A DNA stretch of 64,000 bases from Acidiflorens sp963847715 (GCA_963847715.1 CAWKAZ010000013.1:274160-338159), one strand, 5' to 3'; numbered from the stretch's first letter, positions 46,065 to 54,046 are shown. Notes: generated by a model from the letters alone, not told the origin. Numbers and translations are program-made.

Positions 46065-47333
46065 ATGACGACAGCAGTGGATCTCGAGCAGGAAACTAAT
46101 CCCTGGCAGGCGCAAGCTGCCCGCTTCGACCTAGCCGCGAAAAAGCTGAATCTGGATGAAGGCCTGTGGAGAGTTCTACGCAAACCGGGCCGTGAAATCA
46201 CCGTAAACATCCCGGTACAGATGGACAATGGGACCCTCGAAGTCTTTACCGGATATCGCGTGCAGCACTCCATTGCTCGCGGCCCAGCGAAAGGTGGTCT
46301 GCGTTATGCGCCGGATGTGAATCTCGATGAAGTCCGCGCCCTCGCCAGCTGGATGACCTGGAAGTGCGCGGTGGTGAACATCCCGTTCGGCGGCGCCAAG
46401 GGCGGCATTATCTGCGATCCGCACAAGATGTCGCAGGGCGAGTTGGAGCGCATGACGCGCCGCTACACCGCCGAGCTGTTCGAATTCATCGGCCCGGAGA
46501 AGGACGTGCCCGCGCCCGACGTCAATACGAATGAGCAGGTGATGGCGTGGATGATGGATACCTACTCCATGCACGCGCGCCAGACCGTCACTGCGGTCGT
46601 CACCGGCAAGCCGATCAATATCGGCGGATCACGTGGTCGGCGTGAAGCCACTGGACGCGGCGTGCTGATGGTGTGCGATCAGGCGATCAAGAAGCTGCGC
46701 TTGAATCGTGACACCACGCGCGTCATCGTGCAGGGCTTTGGCAATGTGGGCTCGAATGCAGCGCGCCTGATGTCGGAAGCCGGATACAAAGTGATCGGCA
46801 TCCTGGAGGTGGGCGGCGGTTTGTATAAGAAGGACGGAATCGACATGGAAGCGCTGTGGGAGTTCCGGCAGCGGAACGGGACCGTGCACGGTTTCCCCGG
46901 CGCTGAAAAGTACGATCCGGCGGAGCTGTTGCTGGTCGATTGCGACATTCTGATTCCGGCAGCGACCGAAAATGTGATCACCAGCCAGAATGCGGACCGC
47001 GTGAAATGCAAGATTCTGGCTGAAGGCGCGAATGGACCGACCACCGCAGCGGCCGACGACATTCTTGCCGCGAAAGGGGTCTTCGTGATCCCAGACATTC
47101 TCGCGAATGCCGGTGGAGTCACGACTTCCTACTTCGAGTGGGTGCAGGACCGTCAGGGCTACTTCTGGAAGGAATCGGAAGTGAACGAGCGTCTGGGAGA
47201 CATCATGGTGACTGCGTTTGATGATGTGGTCCGGTACGCTGAAACGCATGGCGTCAATAATCGTATTGCTGCCTACATGTTGGCGATTGACCGCGTGGCG
47301 TACACCATCCGCCAGCGCGGAATCTATGCCTAG
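46065..47333 (+). CDS. gdhA: Glutamate dehydrogenase (Glu/Leu/Phe/Val family)
   Basis: Interconverts 2-oxoglutarate, ammonia and glutamate; cytosolic hexamer. 422 residues. Substrate lysines lie in GPAKGGLRY and PFGGAKGGI, the catalytic Asp in PAPDVNTNEQVMAWM, and the nucleotide fold in VQGFGNVGSNAARL, whose following acidic position (ILEVGG) fits NAD use but does not settle NAD versus NADP. ATG 46065 has GGAGA upstream. It is divergent from trpE (160-base gap), which puts amino-acid nitrogen genes back to back. Confidence 0.95.
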   Translation: MTTAVDLEQETNPWQAQAARFDLAAKKLNLDEGLWRVLRKPGREITVNIPVQMDNGTLEVFTGYRVQHSIARGPAKGGLRYAPDVNLDEVRALASWMTWKCAVVNIPFGGAKGGIICDPHKMSQGELERMTRRYTAELFEFIGPEKDVPAPDVNTNEQVMAWMMDTYSMHARQTVTAVVTGKPINIGGSRGRREATGRGVLMVCDQAIKKLRLNRDTTRVIVQGFGNVGSNAARLMSEAGYKVIGILEVGGGLYKKDGIDMEALWEFRQRNGTVHGFPGAEKYDPAELLLVDCDILIPAATENVITSQNADRVKCKILAEGANGPTTAAADDILAAKGVFVIPDILANAGGVTTSYFEWVQDRQGYFWKESEVNERLGDIMVTAFDDVVRYAETHGVNNRIAAYMLAIDRVAYTIRQRGIYA

Positions 47334-47344
47334 CCATATTTTTC

Positions 47345-47382
47345 CAGGGCCTCCGCCGGGAGGCCCTGTGGTAGTTTCTGTT
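47345..47382 (+). terminator. Terminator-like hairpin after glutamate dehydrogenase
   Basis: 10-bp stem CAGGGCCTCC / GGAGGCCCTG (47345-47354, 47359-47368) followed by a modest U-run (TAGTTTCTGTT). Confidence 0.75.
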
Positions 47383-47507
47383 GACCCCCGGTCGCTCCCG
47401 GTGTAATCATGCTGGACATTCCAAAGTCACCGGTATTTGCGCGCTTCGTCTGGAAGTATTAATTCGTACAAACGGGGCTTGATGCCTCTTAAATCATGCG
47501 AGGAAAA

Positions 47508-48332
47508 ATGAATTACTCCCAAAAGAAATCGATTCTGTGGATGCTGGCTTTCTGCCTGGTGCTGTCGATTGCAATTTCGCCGGCGCTGGCAAAGGCGCAA
47601 GCAAGCTCGACCGACACCACTTCCGACACCACGACCACGAAATCGAAGAAGAAGTCGAAGAAAGACAAGGCGGCTGCTGAAGATAAGACTGCTGCTGCCG
47701 ACAGTTCTGCTGCTGCGCCAGAAACGACGTCCAAGAAGAAGTCGAAGAAAGACAAGGCGGCTGCTGAAGATAAGACTGCCGCTGCCGACAGTTCTGCTGC
47801 CGCCCCAGAAGCGACCTCCAAGAAGAAGTCGAAGAGCAAGAAGTCGGCGGATGCGGCCGACAGCTCGAAACCGACCGAAGCAGCCGCTCCGGCTGCCCCT
47901 GCTGATACAGCCACAAAAACGAAGAGCAGCAAGAAATCCAAGGCTGCAGCAGACGCAACTCCCGCCAGCGCACCTGCAGCTGCGGCTCAAGCGACGAAGG
48001 CTGCGGCTCCGGCCGCTGCCAGCGCACCTGCTGCTCCAGCGCCGGCAACCAAAGCGGCGGCTCCGGCTGCCGCGCCCGCCGCGGCTCCAGCGAGCGCGCC
48101 CGCCGCGTCCTCGTCCTCGAGCATGGCCGCGCCCACGAAGTCCAAGGCGGCTACTACGACTGCGTCGAGTTCCGATATCGCAGCGGCACAGGCTAGCGGC
48201 AAGGTGTGGGTCAACACGAGCAGCGGTGTTTACCACAAGAGCGGGCGCTGGTATGGCAAGACCAAAGAAGGAAAGTTCATGACCGAAGCCGACGCGAAAG
48301 CTGCGGGCTACAAGGTAGCCGAGAAGGAATAA
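47508..48332 (+). CDS. Exported histone-H1-like Lys/Ala/Pro-rich repeat protein
   Basis: 274 residues. Signal peptide (ILWMLAFCLVLSIAISPALA), then about 200 low-complexity residues rich in Ala, Lys, Ser and Pro, including two tandem 29-residue units (KKKSKKDKAAAEDKTAAADS...), and a compact C-terminal domain VWVNTSSGVYHKSGRWYGKT (ending TEADAKAAGYKV) seen at the end of many exported proteins. The repeat region resembles histone H1/AlgP tails, but the signal peptide puts it outside the cytosol, so it might bind DNA or anionic polymers at the surface. ATG 47508 has GAGG four bases upstream. The exported HhH gene follows after 45 bases. Confidence 0.82.
   Translation: MNYSQKKSILWMLAFCLVLSIAISPALAKAQASSTDTTSDTTTTKSKKKSKKDKAAAEDKTAAADSSAAAPETTSKKKSKKDKAAAEDKTAAADSSAAAPEATSKKKSKSKKSADAADSSKPTEAAAPAAPADTATKTKSSKKSKAAADATPASAPAAAAQATKAAAPAAASAPAAPAPATKAAAPAAAPAAAPASAPAASSSSSMAAPTKSKAATTTASSSDIAAAQASGKVWVNTSSGVYHKSGRWYGKTKEGKFMTEADAKAAGYKVAEKE
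47646..47819 (+). repeat. Tandem 87-base repeat, two copies
   Basis: Units 47646-47732 and 47733-47819 differ at only a few, mostly silent, positions; a third partial unit begins at 47820. Encodes the 29-residue Lys/Ala block of the H1-like protein. Near identity points to a recent duplication and likely length variation between strains. Confidence 0.93.
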
Positions 48333-48377
48333 CGCATTTTCAAATCAAGTAAATATTGAATAAGGAGACGAACAATT

Positions 48378-48695
48378 ATGACAAAGAAATTCATGAGCAG
48401 GATTCTGATCGCACTGTTTGCTCTAAGCATGATAAGCGGCATGGCAGCGGCGCAAACTGCCGCCAAGAAACCAGCCGCGGCGCCGGCTGCCGCTGCCGCT
48501 GATGCCGATCTGCTCGACATCAACTCCGCGACCAAGGAACAGCTGGATGCTCTGCCGGGTATCGGCGCAGCTTATTCGCAAAAGATCATCGACGGTCGTC
48601 CTTATGCGAAGAAGACCGACCTGACGAAAAAGAAAATCATTCCCTCAGCCACGTACGCGAAGATCAAAGACAAGATCATCGCTAAACAGAAGTAA
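48378..48695 (+). CDS. Exported helix-hairpin-helix protein (ComEA-like)
   Basis: 105 residues. Signal peptide (ILIALFALSMISGMAAAQ), short Ala/Pro linker, then a helix-hairpin-helix region: LLDINSATKEQLDALPGIGA with AYSQKIIDGRPYAKKTDL, as in the DNA-binding end of ComEA. Probably binds double-stranded DNA in the periplasm, as in natural transformation, although no ComEC or pilus gene is in the window. AAGGAG about ten bases before ATG 48378. It follows the exported H1-like protein at 45 bases; a joint role with extracellular DNA is possible. Confidence 0.87.
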   Translation: MTKKFMSRILIALFALSMISGMAAAQTAAKKPAAAPAAAAADADLLDINSATKEQLDALPGIGAAYSQKIIDGRPYAKKTDLTKKKIIPSATYAKIKDKIIAKQK

Positions 48696-48807
48696 GAACT
48701 CTCACCGCCGGGATGCGGAGTTCGCTGCGTGAATCTTCTCTGAGGATTTCCGCGAACTCTGCGTCCTCCGCGGCCACTTTCTTTCCTTCAATTCCTAAGG
48801 AGTCGTT

Positions 48808-49218
48808 ATGGGTTTGCTCGACAATCTCGAAAACCAGGCACTCGGTTCCGTGTTAGGCGGCAGCTCCAACCCGCTGGCCTCGGGCCTACTGCAGATGATT
48901 CAAAATCAGCCCGGTGGATTGCAGGGACTGGTGCAATCGTTTCACGACAAGGGTATGGGTGGCCTAGTCTCGTCATGGGTCAGTACGGGTCCGAATCCGG
49001 CAATTTCCGCCGACCAGGTTCACCAGGTGCTCGGCAGTGACCAGGTGAAAGCGCTGGCTGCCAAGGCAGGAATCAACCCAGATATGGCGGGCGGGGCGAT
49101 TGCCCAGTTATTGCCTGGAATTATTGATAAGCTGACACCCAACGGATCCGTGCCCGATCACAGCAATGTGATGAGCATGGTCGGCGGGTTGCTCCAGAAC
49201 ATGGGAAAGGCGTCGTAA
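48808..49218 (+). CDS. YidB-like DUF937 protein
   Basis: 136 residues without signal peptide. Gly-rich start GLLDNLENQALGSVLGG and the pattern PAISADQVHQVLGSDQVKAL ... GGAIAQLLPGIIDKLTPNG match the YidB/DUF937 family. Function is unknown; the fold is helical. AAGGAG precedes ATG 48808. A hairpin at 49248-49281 follows. Confidence 0.9.
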   Translation: MGLLDNLENQALGSVLGGSSNPLASGLLQMIQNQPGGLQGLVQSFHDKGMGGLVSSWVSTGPNPAISADQVHQVLGSDQVKALAAKAGINPDMAGGAIAQLLPGIIDKLTPNGSVPDHSNVMSMVGGLLQNMGKAS

Positions 49219-49247
49219 GAACGGCAGTCGCAGACCTCCCTCCGAAA

Positions 49248-49295
49248 GGGACCGGCGGCAATTCTCCACGGGGATGCGGAGAGCCGGTCCCTCCT
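49248..49295 (+). terminator. Probable terminator hairpin
   Basis: 9-bp stem GGGACCGGC / GCCGGTCCC (49248-49256, 49273-49281) with an inner TCTCC/GGAGA pairing, followed by TCCTGTTTCCTC. The U-run is weak. Confidence 0.6.
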
Positions 49296-49370
49296 GTTTC
49301 CTCAATTCGTTGCCATGGCCTCTGATGTAGAGGATAATCACAATAGCTGCTTCCGCGGCCCAGTCATCGC

Positions 49371-50024
49371 GTGAATCTTCCGAACTACATCACGCTTACC
49401 CGCATCGCTGCGGTTCCGCTGTTGATTTGGATTCTATGTACCCCGCGTTTTTCCGGCGAAACGACCGGGGAGCGAGAGATTCTGGCGTCCACTGTCTTTA
49501 TCCTTGCTTCGATTACGGACGGAATCGATGGCTATCTGGCCCGCAAACGCGGCCAGATCACGACCATGGGGATGTTGCTCGATCCGCTCGCCGACAAGCT
49601 GCTCGTGGCCGCTGCCTTCATCACGCTCGTGCAGTTCAATCCCGCTCTGGTCCCGGCATGGATGGCGGTGGTGGTTATCGGACGGGAGTTTCTGGTGAGC
49701 GGGCTTCGTTCGATTGCGGCTTCCGAAGGGTTTACGATTCAGGCAAGCGAATTGGGCAAGTTCAAGATGCTGGTGCAGATCATTTCCGTGGTAGCCGTGA
49801 TTCTTGCCCGGCGCTGGCATGATTGGCCCCTCGGCAGCGTCTACATTTTCCCGGTTTACTGGATTGCCTGGGTTGCCATCTGGTTCATGGTGGTGCTCTC
49901 TCTGGTTTCCGCACTCGATTACTTCGTCGCGTTCTGGTCAAGGATCGACCGCAAGTCGGAAAAGCGGCGTCGACGCTCCTTCGTCCTCGCCCGGCGGAGA
50001 AAACGGGATGTCCAGGCTGTTTGA
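49371..50024 (+). CDS. pgsA: CDP-diacylglycerol-glycerol-3-phosphate 3-phosphatidyltransferase
   Basis: Makes phosphatidylglycerol-phosphate from CDP-diacylglycerol and glycerol-3-phosphate in the inner membrane. 217 residues. The CDP-alcohol phosphatidyltransferase motif DGYLARKRGQITTMG (then MLLDPLADK) is complete, with about five membrane helices and NLPNYITLTRI at the start. GTG 49371 is the start; no strong ribosome site. A basic tail (RRRRSFVLARRRKR) ends the protein and overlaps the next gene by 17 bases, so the pair is translationally linked. Confidence 0.94.
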   Translation: MNLPNYITLTRIAAVPLLIWILCTPRFSGETTGEREILASTVFILASITDGIDGYLARKRGQITTMGMLLDPLADKLLVAAAFITLVQFNPALVPAWMAVVVIGREFLVSGLRSIAASEGFTIQASELGKFKMLVQIISVVAVILARRWHDWPLGSVYIFPVYWIAWVAIWFMVVLSLVSALDYFVAFWSRIDRKSEKRRRRSFVLARRRKRDVQAV

Positions 50025-50628
50025 AACACGGTCTGAAAAATCCGCTGTAGATCCGGCCCTATCTGCCCCGTCAGCCGCAGAATTTTCTCTCGAACAACGG
50101 CGAGAGTTGCTCGCCATTGCGCACGAAGCAATTCTTTCCATTGCGGAAGGGCGCAAACTGTCGGATGCGCCGCCTTCTTTGCCCGGATTGGCCGAGCCGC
50201 GCGGAGTTTTTACCACCCTTTACCTGCGCGGAGAACTTCGCGGATGCGTCGGTTACGCCGCACCCATTTCGCCTCTTTATCGTGCTGTGGCCGAGACTGC
50301 CCAGGCGGCTGCGTTTGAAGATTCCCGCTTTGTTCCGGTCACGAAAGAGGAAGCGCGCGAACTGGAAGTCTCTCTCAGCGTTTTGAGCCGGTTATTTCCG
50401 ATTCAACCAGACTTGATCGAGGTCGGCCGCCACGGCTTGGTGATCTCACACAGAGTTCGGCGTGGGCTGCTGCTGCCACAAGTCCCTACGGAACATGGCT
50501 GGGACCGGGAAACGTTTCTCGAACAAACCTGCCGCAAAGCCGGTCTGCCACACGAGGCGTGGCTTAAAGGCGCCAGCATCGAGGCTTTTACGGCTGAAGT
50601 GTTTTCCGATGGCGACGTTCTCCGCTGA
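50008..50628 (+). CDS. AMMECR1 / AmmeMemoRadiSam protein A
   Basis: 206 residues, cytosolic. The LRGCVGY hexapeptide of the AMMECR1 family is present (RGELRGCVGYAAPISPLYRA), with AFEDSRFVPVTKEEARELEV and SVLS segments after it. Function is undetermined; the family often sits with a Memo-like protein and a radical SAM enzyme, but neither is here. ATG 50008 has GGAG nine bases upstream and overlaps pgsA by 17 bases. Confidence 0.9.
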   Translation: MSRLFETRSEKSAVDPALSAPSAAEFSLEQRRELLAIAHEAILSIAEGRKLSDAPPSLPGLAEPRGVFTTLYLRGELRGCVGYAAPISPLYRAVAETAQAAAFEDSRFVPVTKEEARELEVSLSVLSRLFPIQPDLIEVGRHGLVISHRVRRGLLLPQVPTEHGWDRETFLEQTCRKAGLPHEAWLKGASIEAFTAEVFSDGDVLR

Positions 50629-50704
50629 ACTCCCAAAAAACGTTTCCGAGTCTTCCCGAAAATTTATCTCTTGCGCTTGAATTAGACACTGGCGAGAATT
50701 CCAC

Positions 50705-50751
50705 TTGACATAGTGTCGCGTGTACACTAATATAGTGTCAGTGAGACACTA
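50705..50751 (+). promoter_or_regulatory. Sigma-70 promoter with two identical-spacing palindromic operators
   Basis: TTGACA (50705-50710), 17-base spacer, TAATAT (50728-50733). Two palindromes TAGTGT-N7-ACACTA lie at 50711-50729 and 50733-50751, centres 22 bases apart (two helical turns). The second has perfect 7-base arms (TAGTGTC / GACACTA); the first has one mismatch there. One fills the -35/-10 spacer, the other starts at the -10 and covers the start site, a typical repressor layout. The NUDIX-winged-helix protein encoded at the end of this operon is the nearest candidate regulator. Confidence 0.8.
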
Positions 50752-50766
50752 ATGGAGGTGATCACA

Positions 50767-51789
50767 ATGTTCAGCTTTATCAAAGTGCCACCGACGACTT
50801 ACGTTCTGCAGTACAAGCACGGCAAGATCAAGCGCGAGGGCGCCGGACTGTCATTCTTTTATTGGGCTCCTACGTCCACGATTGTCGCGGTCCCGCTGGC
50901 CAGTGCTGATGTCCCGTTCGTCTTTCCGGAGACCACCGCCGATTTCCAGTCGGTCACCATTCAGGGGCAGCTCACGTATCGGATTGCCGATCCGAAGCGG
51001 CTGGCGTCATTGCTGGACTATACGATCGACAAGCGGAACAAATCTTATTTCGAGGATCACTCCCGCGATCGACAGAAATTGCCGGGGCGTCTGGTGAATA
51101 CATTGCAAGCGCTGACGCGTGCCGTGACTCAGCGGCTTTCACTCAAGGAGATGCTGGTCAGTTCCGACACGGTCGCAGCCGAGGTGCATGCCAGGCTGAA
51201 GGAGTCCGAAGCGGTATCGACCTTGGGCCTGGAAATTCTGACGCTGTCAATTTTGGACATCAAGGCGACGCCGGAGATGTCGCGGGCACTCGAGGCGGAG
51301 GCTCGGGAAGCCTTGCAGGGCCGCGCGGATGAGGCGATCTATTCCCGCCGCAACGCTGCCGTGGAGAAAGAACGGATGATTAAAGAGAGCGAGCTCAATA
51401 CTGAGATCGCGGTCGAACAGAAAAAGCGGCAGATCCGCGAGACGCAACTGGCTGCCGAGATCGCCGCCGAACAACAGAAACGGGAAATCCGCGAGACACA
51501 GATGGCGGCTGAGATTGCGGTGGAAGAGAAACGGCTGCAACTGGTAACGCGTCGCGTCGAAAATGACCGGAAGGACGCAGATGTTCGCGCCTACGCACTG
51601 ACCGAAATACTGAAACCTCTGCGCGATCTCGACTGGAAGACGCTGATGATGCTGGGCGGAAAGGGCGCCGATCCCAAGGCGATGATCGCAATGGCGTTTC
51701 AGGAAATGGCTGAGAATGCTCAGAAGATCGGCGAGTTGAACGTTTCACCGGACCTGCTGAAATCGCTGATCGCCAATACAGGGAAGTAG
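50767..51789 (+). CDS. SPFH/Band 7 domain protein
   Basis: 340 residues. SPFH (stomatin/flotillin-like) domain in the first 180 residues (FVFPETTADFQSVTIQGQLT ... TLGLEILTLSILDIKATPEM), then a coiled coil with three near-repeats of KKRQIRETQLAAEIAAEQ, and a short C-terminal helix. No obvious membrane helix at the N-terminus, so it may be peripheral. Such proteins scaffold membrane complexes. ATG 50767 sits six bases after GGAGGTG, a near-perfect anti-16S match. First gene of a three-gene operon; the next starts 2 bases after its stop. Confidence 0.9.
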   Translation: MFSFIKVPPTTYVLQYKHGKIKREGAGLSFFYWAPTSTIVAVPLASADVPFVFPETTADFQSVTIQGQLTYRIADPKRLASLLDYTIDKRNKSYFEDHSRDRQKLPGRLVNTLQALTRAVTQRLSLKEMLVSSDTVAAEVHARLKESEAVSTLGLEILTLSILDIKATPEMSRALEAEAREALQGRADEAIYSRRNAAVEKERMIKESELNTEIAVEQKKRQIRETQLAAEIAAEQQKREIRETQMAAEIAVEEKRLQLVTRRVENDRKDADVRAYALTEILKPLRDLDWKTLMMLGGKGADPKAMIAMAFQEMAENAQKIGELNVSPDLLKSLIANTGK

Positions 51790-51791
51790 CC

Positions 51792-52712
51792 ATGTACAAG
51801 AAACTGGTGATCGTAACCCGAAAAACCCGATTGCAAGAGCTGGTGGAGCGCTTCAACACGCGTTCGCAGGCCAAGTTCTACATCGAGCACGCGGGCGGCG
51901 TTTTCGCCGACTACGAGCGCGAGGACGACGCCTACCGTTTCGCACTGGACACGCTCCGCGAGTCTCTAGATTTTGAAATGCCCCAGCAAATGGTCGACCG
52001 CAGTTTGGTTTCGACGTTTCATTTTCAAAAAGAGGATCTCGTGGTGACGCTGGGGCAGGACGGACTGGTGGCGAACACCGCCAAGTATGTGGGAGCCCAG
52101 CCAATTGTGGCCGTAAATCCCGAACCGTCGAGGTTCGACGGAGTGCTGTTGCCCTTCCTTACCGATCGCGCGCGCGGAGCAGTGGAGCAGGTGATGGAAG
52201 ACCGCGCGAAGATTCGGGAGATCACTTTGGCGGAAGTCACACTCAACGATGGGCAACATCTGCTGGCGTTCAACGATCTATTTGTCGGAGCGCGAAGTCA
52301 CATTTCCGCACAGTACCGGATTACCTGCGACCAGAAATCAGAGGTCCAATCTTCAAGTGGCGTACTGATTTCGACGGGAGCAGGTTCGACGGGGTGGATG
52401 TCGTCGGTCTTCAATATGGCCGCCGGCGTTTCGCGCTTCTGCGGCGGACCTCCGGTGAAACCGGTACGAATGCCCTGGGAGGACCGGCGCCTTCTCTTCG
52501 TAGTGCGTGAACCATTCCTCAGCCGCCACTTGCAAGCGGGAATCGTGGCCGGCATTCTCGAGACTGGGCGCGAACTGACAATCGAATCGATGATGCCATC
52601 GTACGGTGTAATCTTCAGCGATGGCATGGAGGCGGACTTCCTGCAATTCAGCTCGGGAGCGATCGCCCATGTGCGTGCTGCCGAACAAAGCGCGCGGCTT
52701 GTCGTATCCTGA
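51792..52712 (+). CDS. NAD-kinase-fold protein
   Basis: 306 residues. It follows the NAD kinase fold: a Rossmann-like N-terminus, VTLGQDGLVANTAKYV in the place of the GGDGT loop, AFNDLFVGARSHISAQYRI in the place of the NE/D motif, and STGAGSTGWMSS for the STPTGSTAY-like motif. The Gly to Gln change in the first loop and the unusual length suggest altered substrate or activity; it may phosphorylate NAD or a sugar, or only sense nucleotides. It lies between an SPFH protein and a NUDIX regulator with almost no gaps, so these three act together. Confidence 0.8.
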   Translation: MYKKLVIVTRKTRLQELVERFNTRSQAKFYIEHAGGVFADYEREDDAYRFALDTLRESLDFEMPQQMVDRSLVSTFHFQKEDLVVTLGQDGLVANTAKYVGAQPIVAVNPEPSRFDGVLLPFLTDRARGAVEQVMEDRAKIREITLAEVTLNDGQHLLAFNDLFVGARSHISAQYRITCDQKSEVQSSSGVLISTGAGSTGWMSSVFNMAAGVSRFCGGPPVKPVRMPWEDRRLLFVVREPFLSRHLQAGIVAGILETGRELTIESMMPSYGVIFSDGMEADFLQFSSGAIAHVRAAEQSARLVVS

Positions 52713-52720
52713 GAACTCCG

Positions 52721-53377
52721 ATGCGAGTGACCGTTGACATCGTCATCTTCACCATCCAATCCGGGAGCCTCAGAGTGTTGTTGGTGAAGCGCGCCGCGAC
52801 TCCTTTTCAGGGGCAGTTCGCAATCCCCGGAGGCTTCGTCCTGGAAGGCGAGAGCCTGGAAGAAGCGGCCCTCCGCGAACTGCGCGAAGAAACCGGAGTT
52901 GCCGACGTTTACCTCGAACAGTTGTATTCCTTCGGCGATCCGGACCGCGATCCGCGTGGGCGAGTGATCACAGTCGCCTACTTTGCCCTGATCTCTGGTG
53001 CTCGCTCGCTGCAGGCCGGCACGGATGCGGCAGAGGCAGACTGGTGGCAAATGGATCGCCTGCCGCCCCTAGCCTTCGATCACAGCAAGATTCTGGCTTA
53101 TGCCTTAGAGAGGCTACGCAACAAGCTCGAATATACGACGGTCGGTTTCCAGTTACTCCCGGAAAAATTCTCGATGACGGAACTGCAGGAAGTCTACGAA
53201 GCGATTCTGGGAAAGAAGCTGGATAAGCGGAATTTTCGCCGGAAACTGGCGTTGCTAAAAATTCTAAAGGCCTTGCCGGAATATCGCCGAGGCGGACAGC
53301 GTCCAGCGCAACTCTACAAGTTTCAGGCGGCGCGTTTTGAAAAATTGAAAGACAAGGGAATTCTCTTTCCGTTTTGA
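52721..53377 (+). CDS. NUDIX domain plus winged-helix protein, NrtR-like regulator
   Basis: 218 residues: NUDIX domain (residues about 1-140) followed by a winged helix-turn-helix (SMTELQEVYEAILGKKLDKR ... FRRKLALLKIL), the NrtR layout. NrtR repressors control NAD metabolism and release DNA on binding ADP-ribose. The NUDIX box GFVLEGESLEEAALRELREE(TG) keeps all catalytic residues, so hydrolase activity is possible. It ends the SPFH/NADK-like operon (8 bases after the previous stop), and the twin palindromes upstream of that operon are its likely target. Partner inference rests on context. Confidence 0.85.
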   Translation: MRVTVDIVIFTIQSGSLRVLLVKRAATPFQGQFAIPGGFVLEGESLEEAALRELREETGVADVYLEQLYSFGDPDRDPRGRVITVAYFALISGARSLQAGTDAAEADWWQMDRLPPLAFDHSKILAYALERLRNKLEYTTVGFQLLPEKFSMTELQEVYEAILGKKLDKRNFRRKLALLKILKALPEYRRGGQRPAQLYKFQAARFEKLKDKGILFPF

Positions 53378-53501
53378 ACGGCGGCTAGCCCAGGTTCGCG
53401 GATTTCGGAGCGAGGCATCCCGCTTGCGCCGTCACGGGATTATAAGAAGGTGCGTGAGATGTCGGCCGTCCCGCTGGAGTCTGTGTCATAGCTACTCTTT
53501 C

Positions 53502-53579
53502 GCCCCTCCGGGGCTCTTTCATTTTCCACTTTTACCCACGGCTTGCGCCGTGGGCTGCGTTCTTCCGCCGCTCCGCGGC
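53502..53579. repeat. Triple-hairpin dispersed element
   Basis: Three hairpins in a row: GCCCC TCC GGGGC (53502-53514), CCCACGGC TTGC GCCGTGGG (53535-53554) and GCCGC TCC GCGGC (53567-53579). This arrangement is familiar to me from repeated intergenic elements in Acidobacteriota and other soil bacteria. It lies just before the ArsR promoter. Confidence 0.75.
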
Positions 53580-53626
53580 TTGGAGTGCGTCGCGCCGGGC
53601 ACCGGCACCCGAGCCTTTCTTTCCTC

Positions 53627-53654
53627 TTTACAATAAGTGATGCCTTATATAAGG
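53627..53654 (+). promoter_or_regulatory. Putative ArsR promoter/operator
   Basis: A perfect 12-base palindrome CCTTATATAAGG (53643-53654) nine bases before the arsR-type start codon, containing a TATATA element, with TTTACA at 53627-53632. ArsR-family repressors often bind such a site over their own promoter. Confidence 0.5.
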
Positions 53655-53662
53655 TAGTAATT

Positions 53663-54004
53663 ATGCAAGTGGCAATGAATCTCGATGTGGCCTTTTCGGC
53701 TTTGGCTGATCCTACGCGGCGGGCGATCCTGGCACGCCTTGCCAGGGGTGAAGCGACGGTGATGGAACTGGCCCAACCTTTCGAGATGACGCAACCCGCG
53801 ATCTCGCAACACCTGAAGGTGCTCGAAGACGCGGGGCTCGTCGCGCATCGAGTGGATGGCGCTAGACGCCCTCGCCGTCTGGCGAAGGCCGGCATTGAAG
53901 CGATGGACCAGTGGCTCGCGATGTTGCGAAAAGCGCTGGAGAAGAACTACGACCGGCTGGACGAGGTCCTCGCCGGCATGGAGCAACCCAAAACAAGGAA
54001 ATGA
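53663..54004 (+). CDS. ArsR-family regulator (SdpR-like)
   Basis: 113 residues. Winged helix: FSALADPTRRAILARLARGE, then TVMELAQPFEMTQPAISQHL and KVLEDAGLVAHRVDG, the standard ArsR DNA-binding region. No metal-binding cysteine pair, so it is not an arsenic sensor; it belongs with the SdpR-like group paired to AHSA1 genes. ATG 53663 gives MQVAMNLDVAF; longer upstream frames run through the triple hairpin. Next gene is the AHSA1 protein 42 bases on, a standard pairing. Confidence 0.92.
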   Translation: MQVAMNLDVAFSALADPTRRAILARLARGEATVMELAQPFEMTQPAISQHLKVLEDAGLVAHRVDGARRPRRLAKAGIEAMDQWLAMLRKALEKNYDRLDEVLAGMEQPKTRK

Positions 54005-54046
54005 AGGTACGCGGATATGCAGATAGAAGGAAGAGGAGAAGAGACG

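Noticed and set aside
47569..48282. Arg/Pro-rich frame overlapping the H1-like gene
   Set aside because: A frame-shifted reading of the Lys/Ala repeats; the other frame has the signal peptide, ribosome site and C-terminal domain.
48716..48776. GC-rich intergenic words (GCGTCCTCCGCGG) resembling a dispersed repeat
   Set aside because: Only one copy here and no clear structure.
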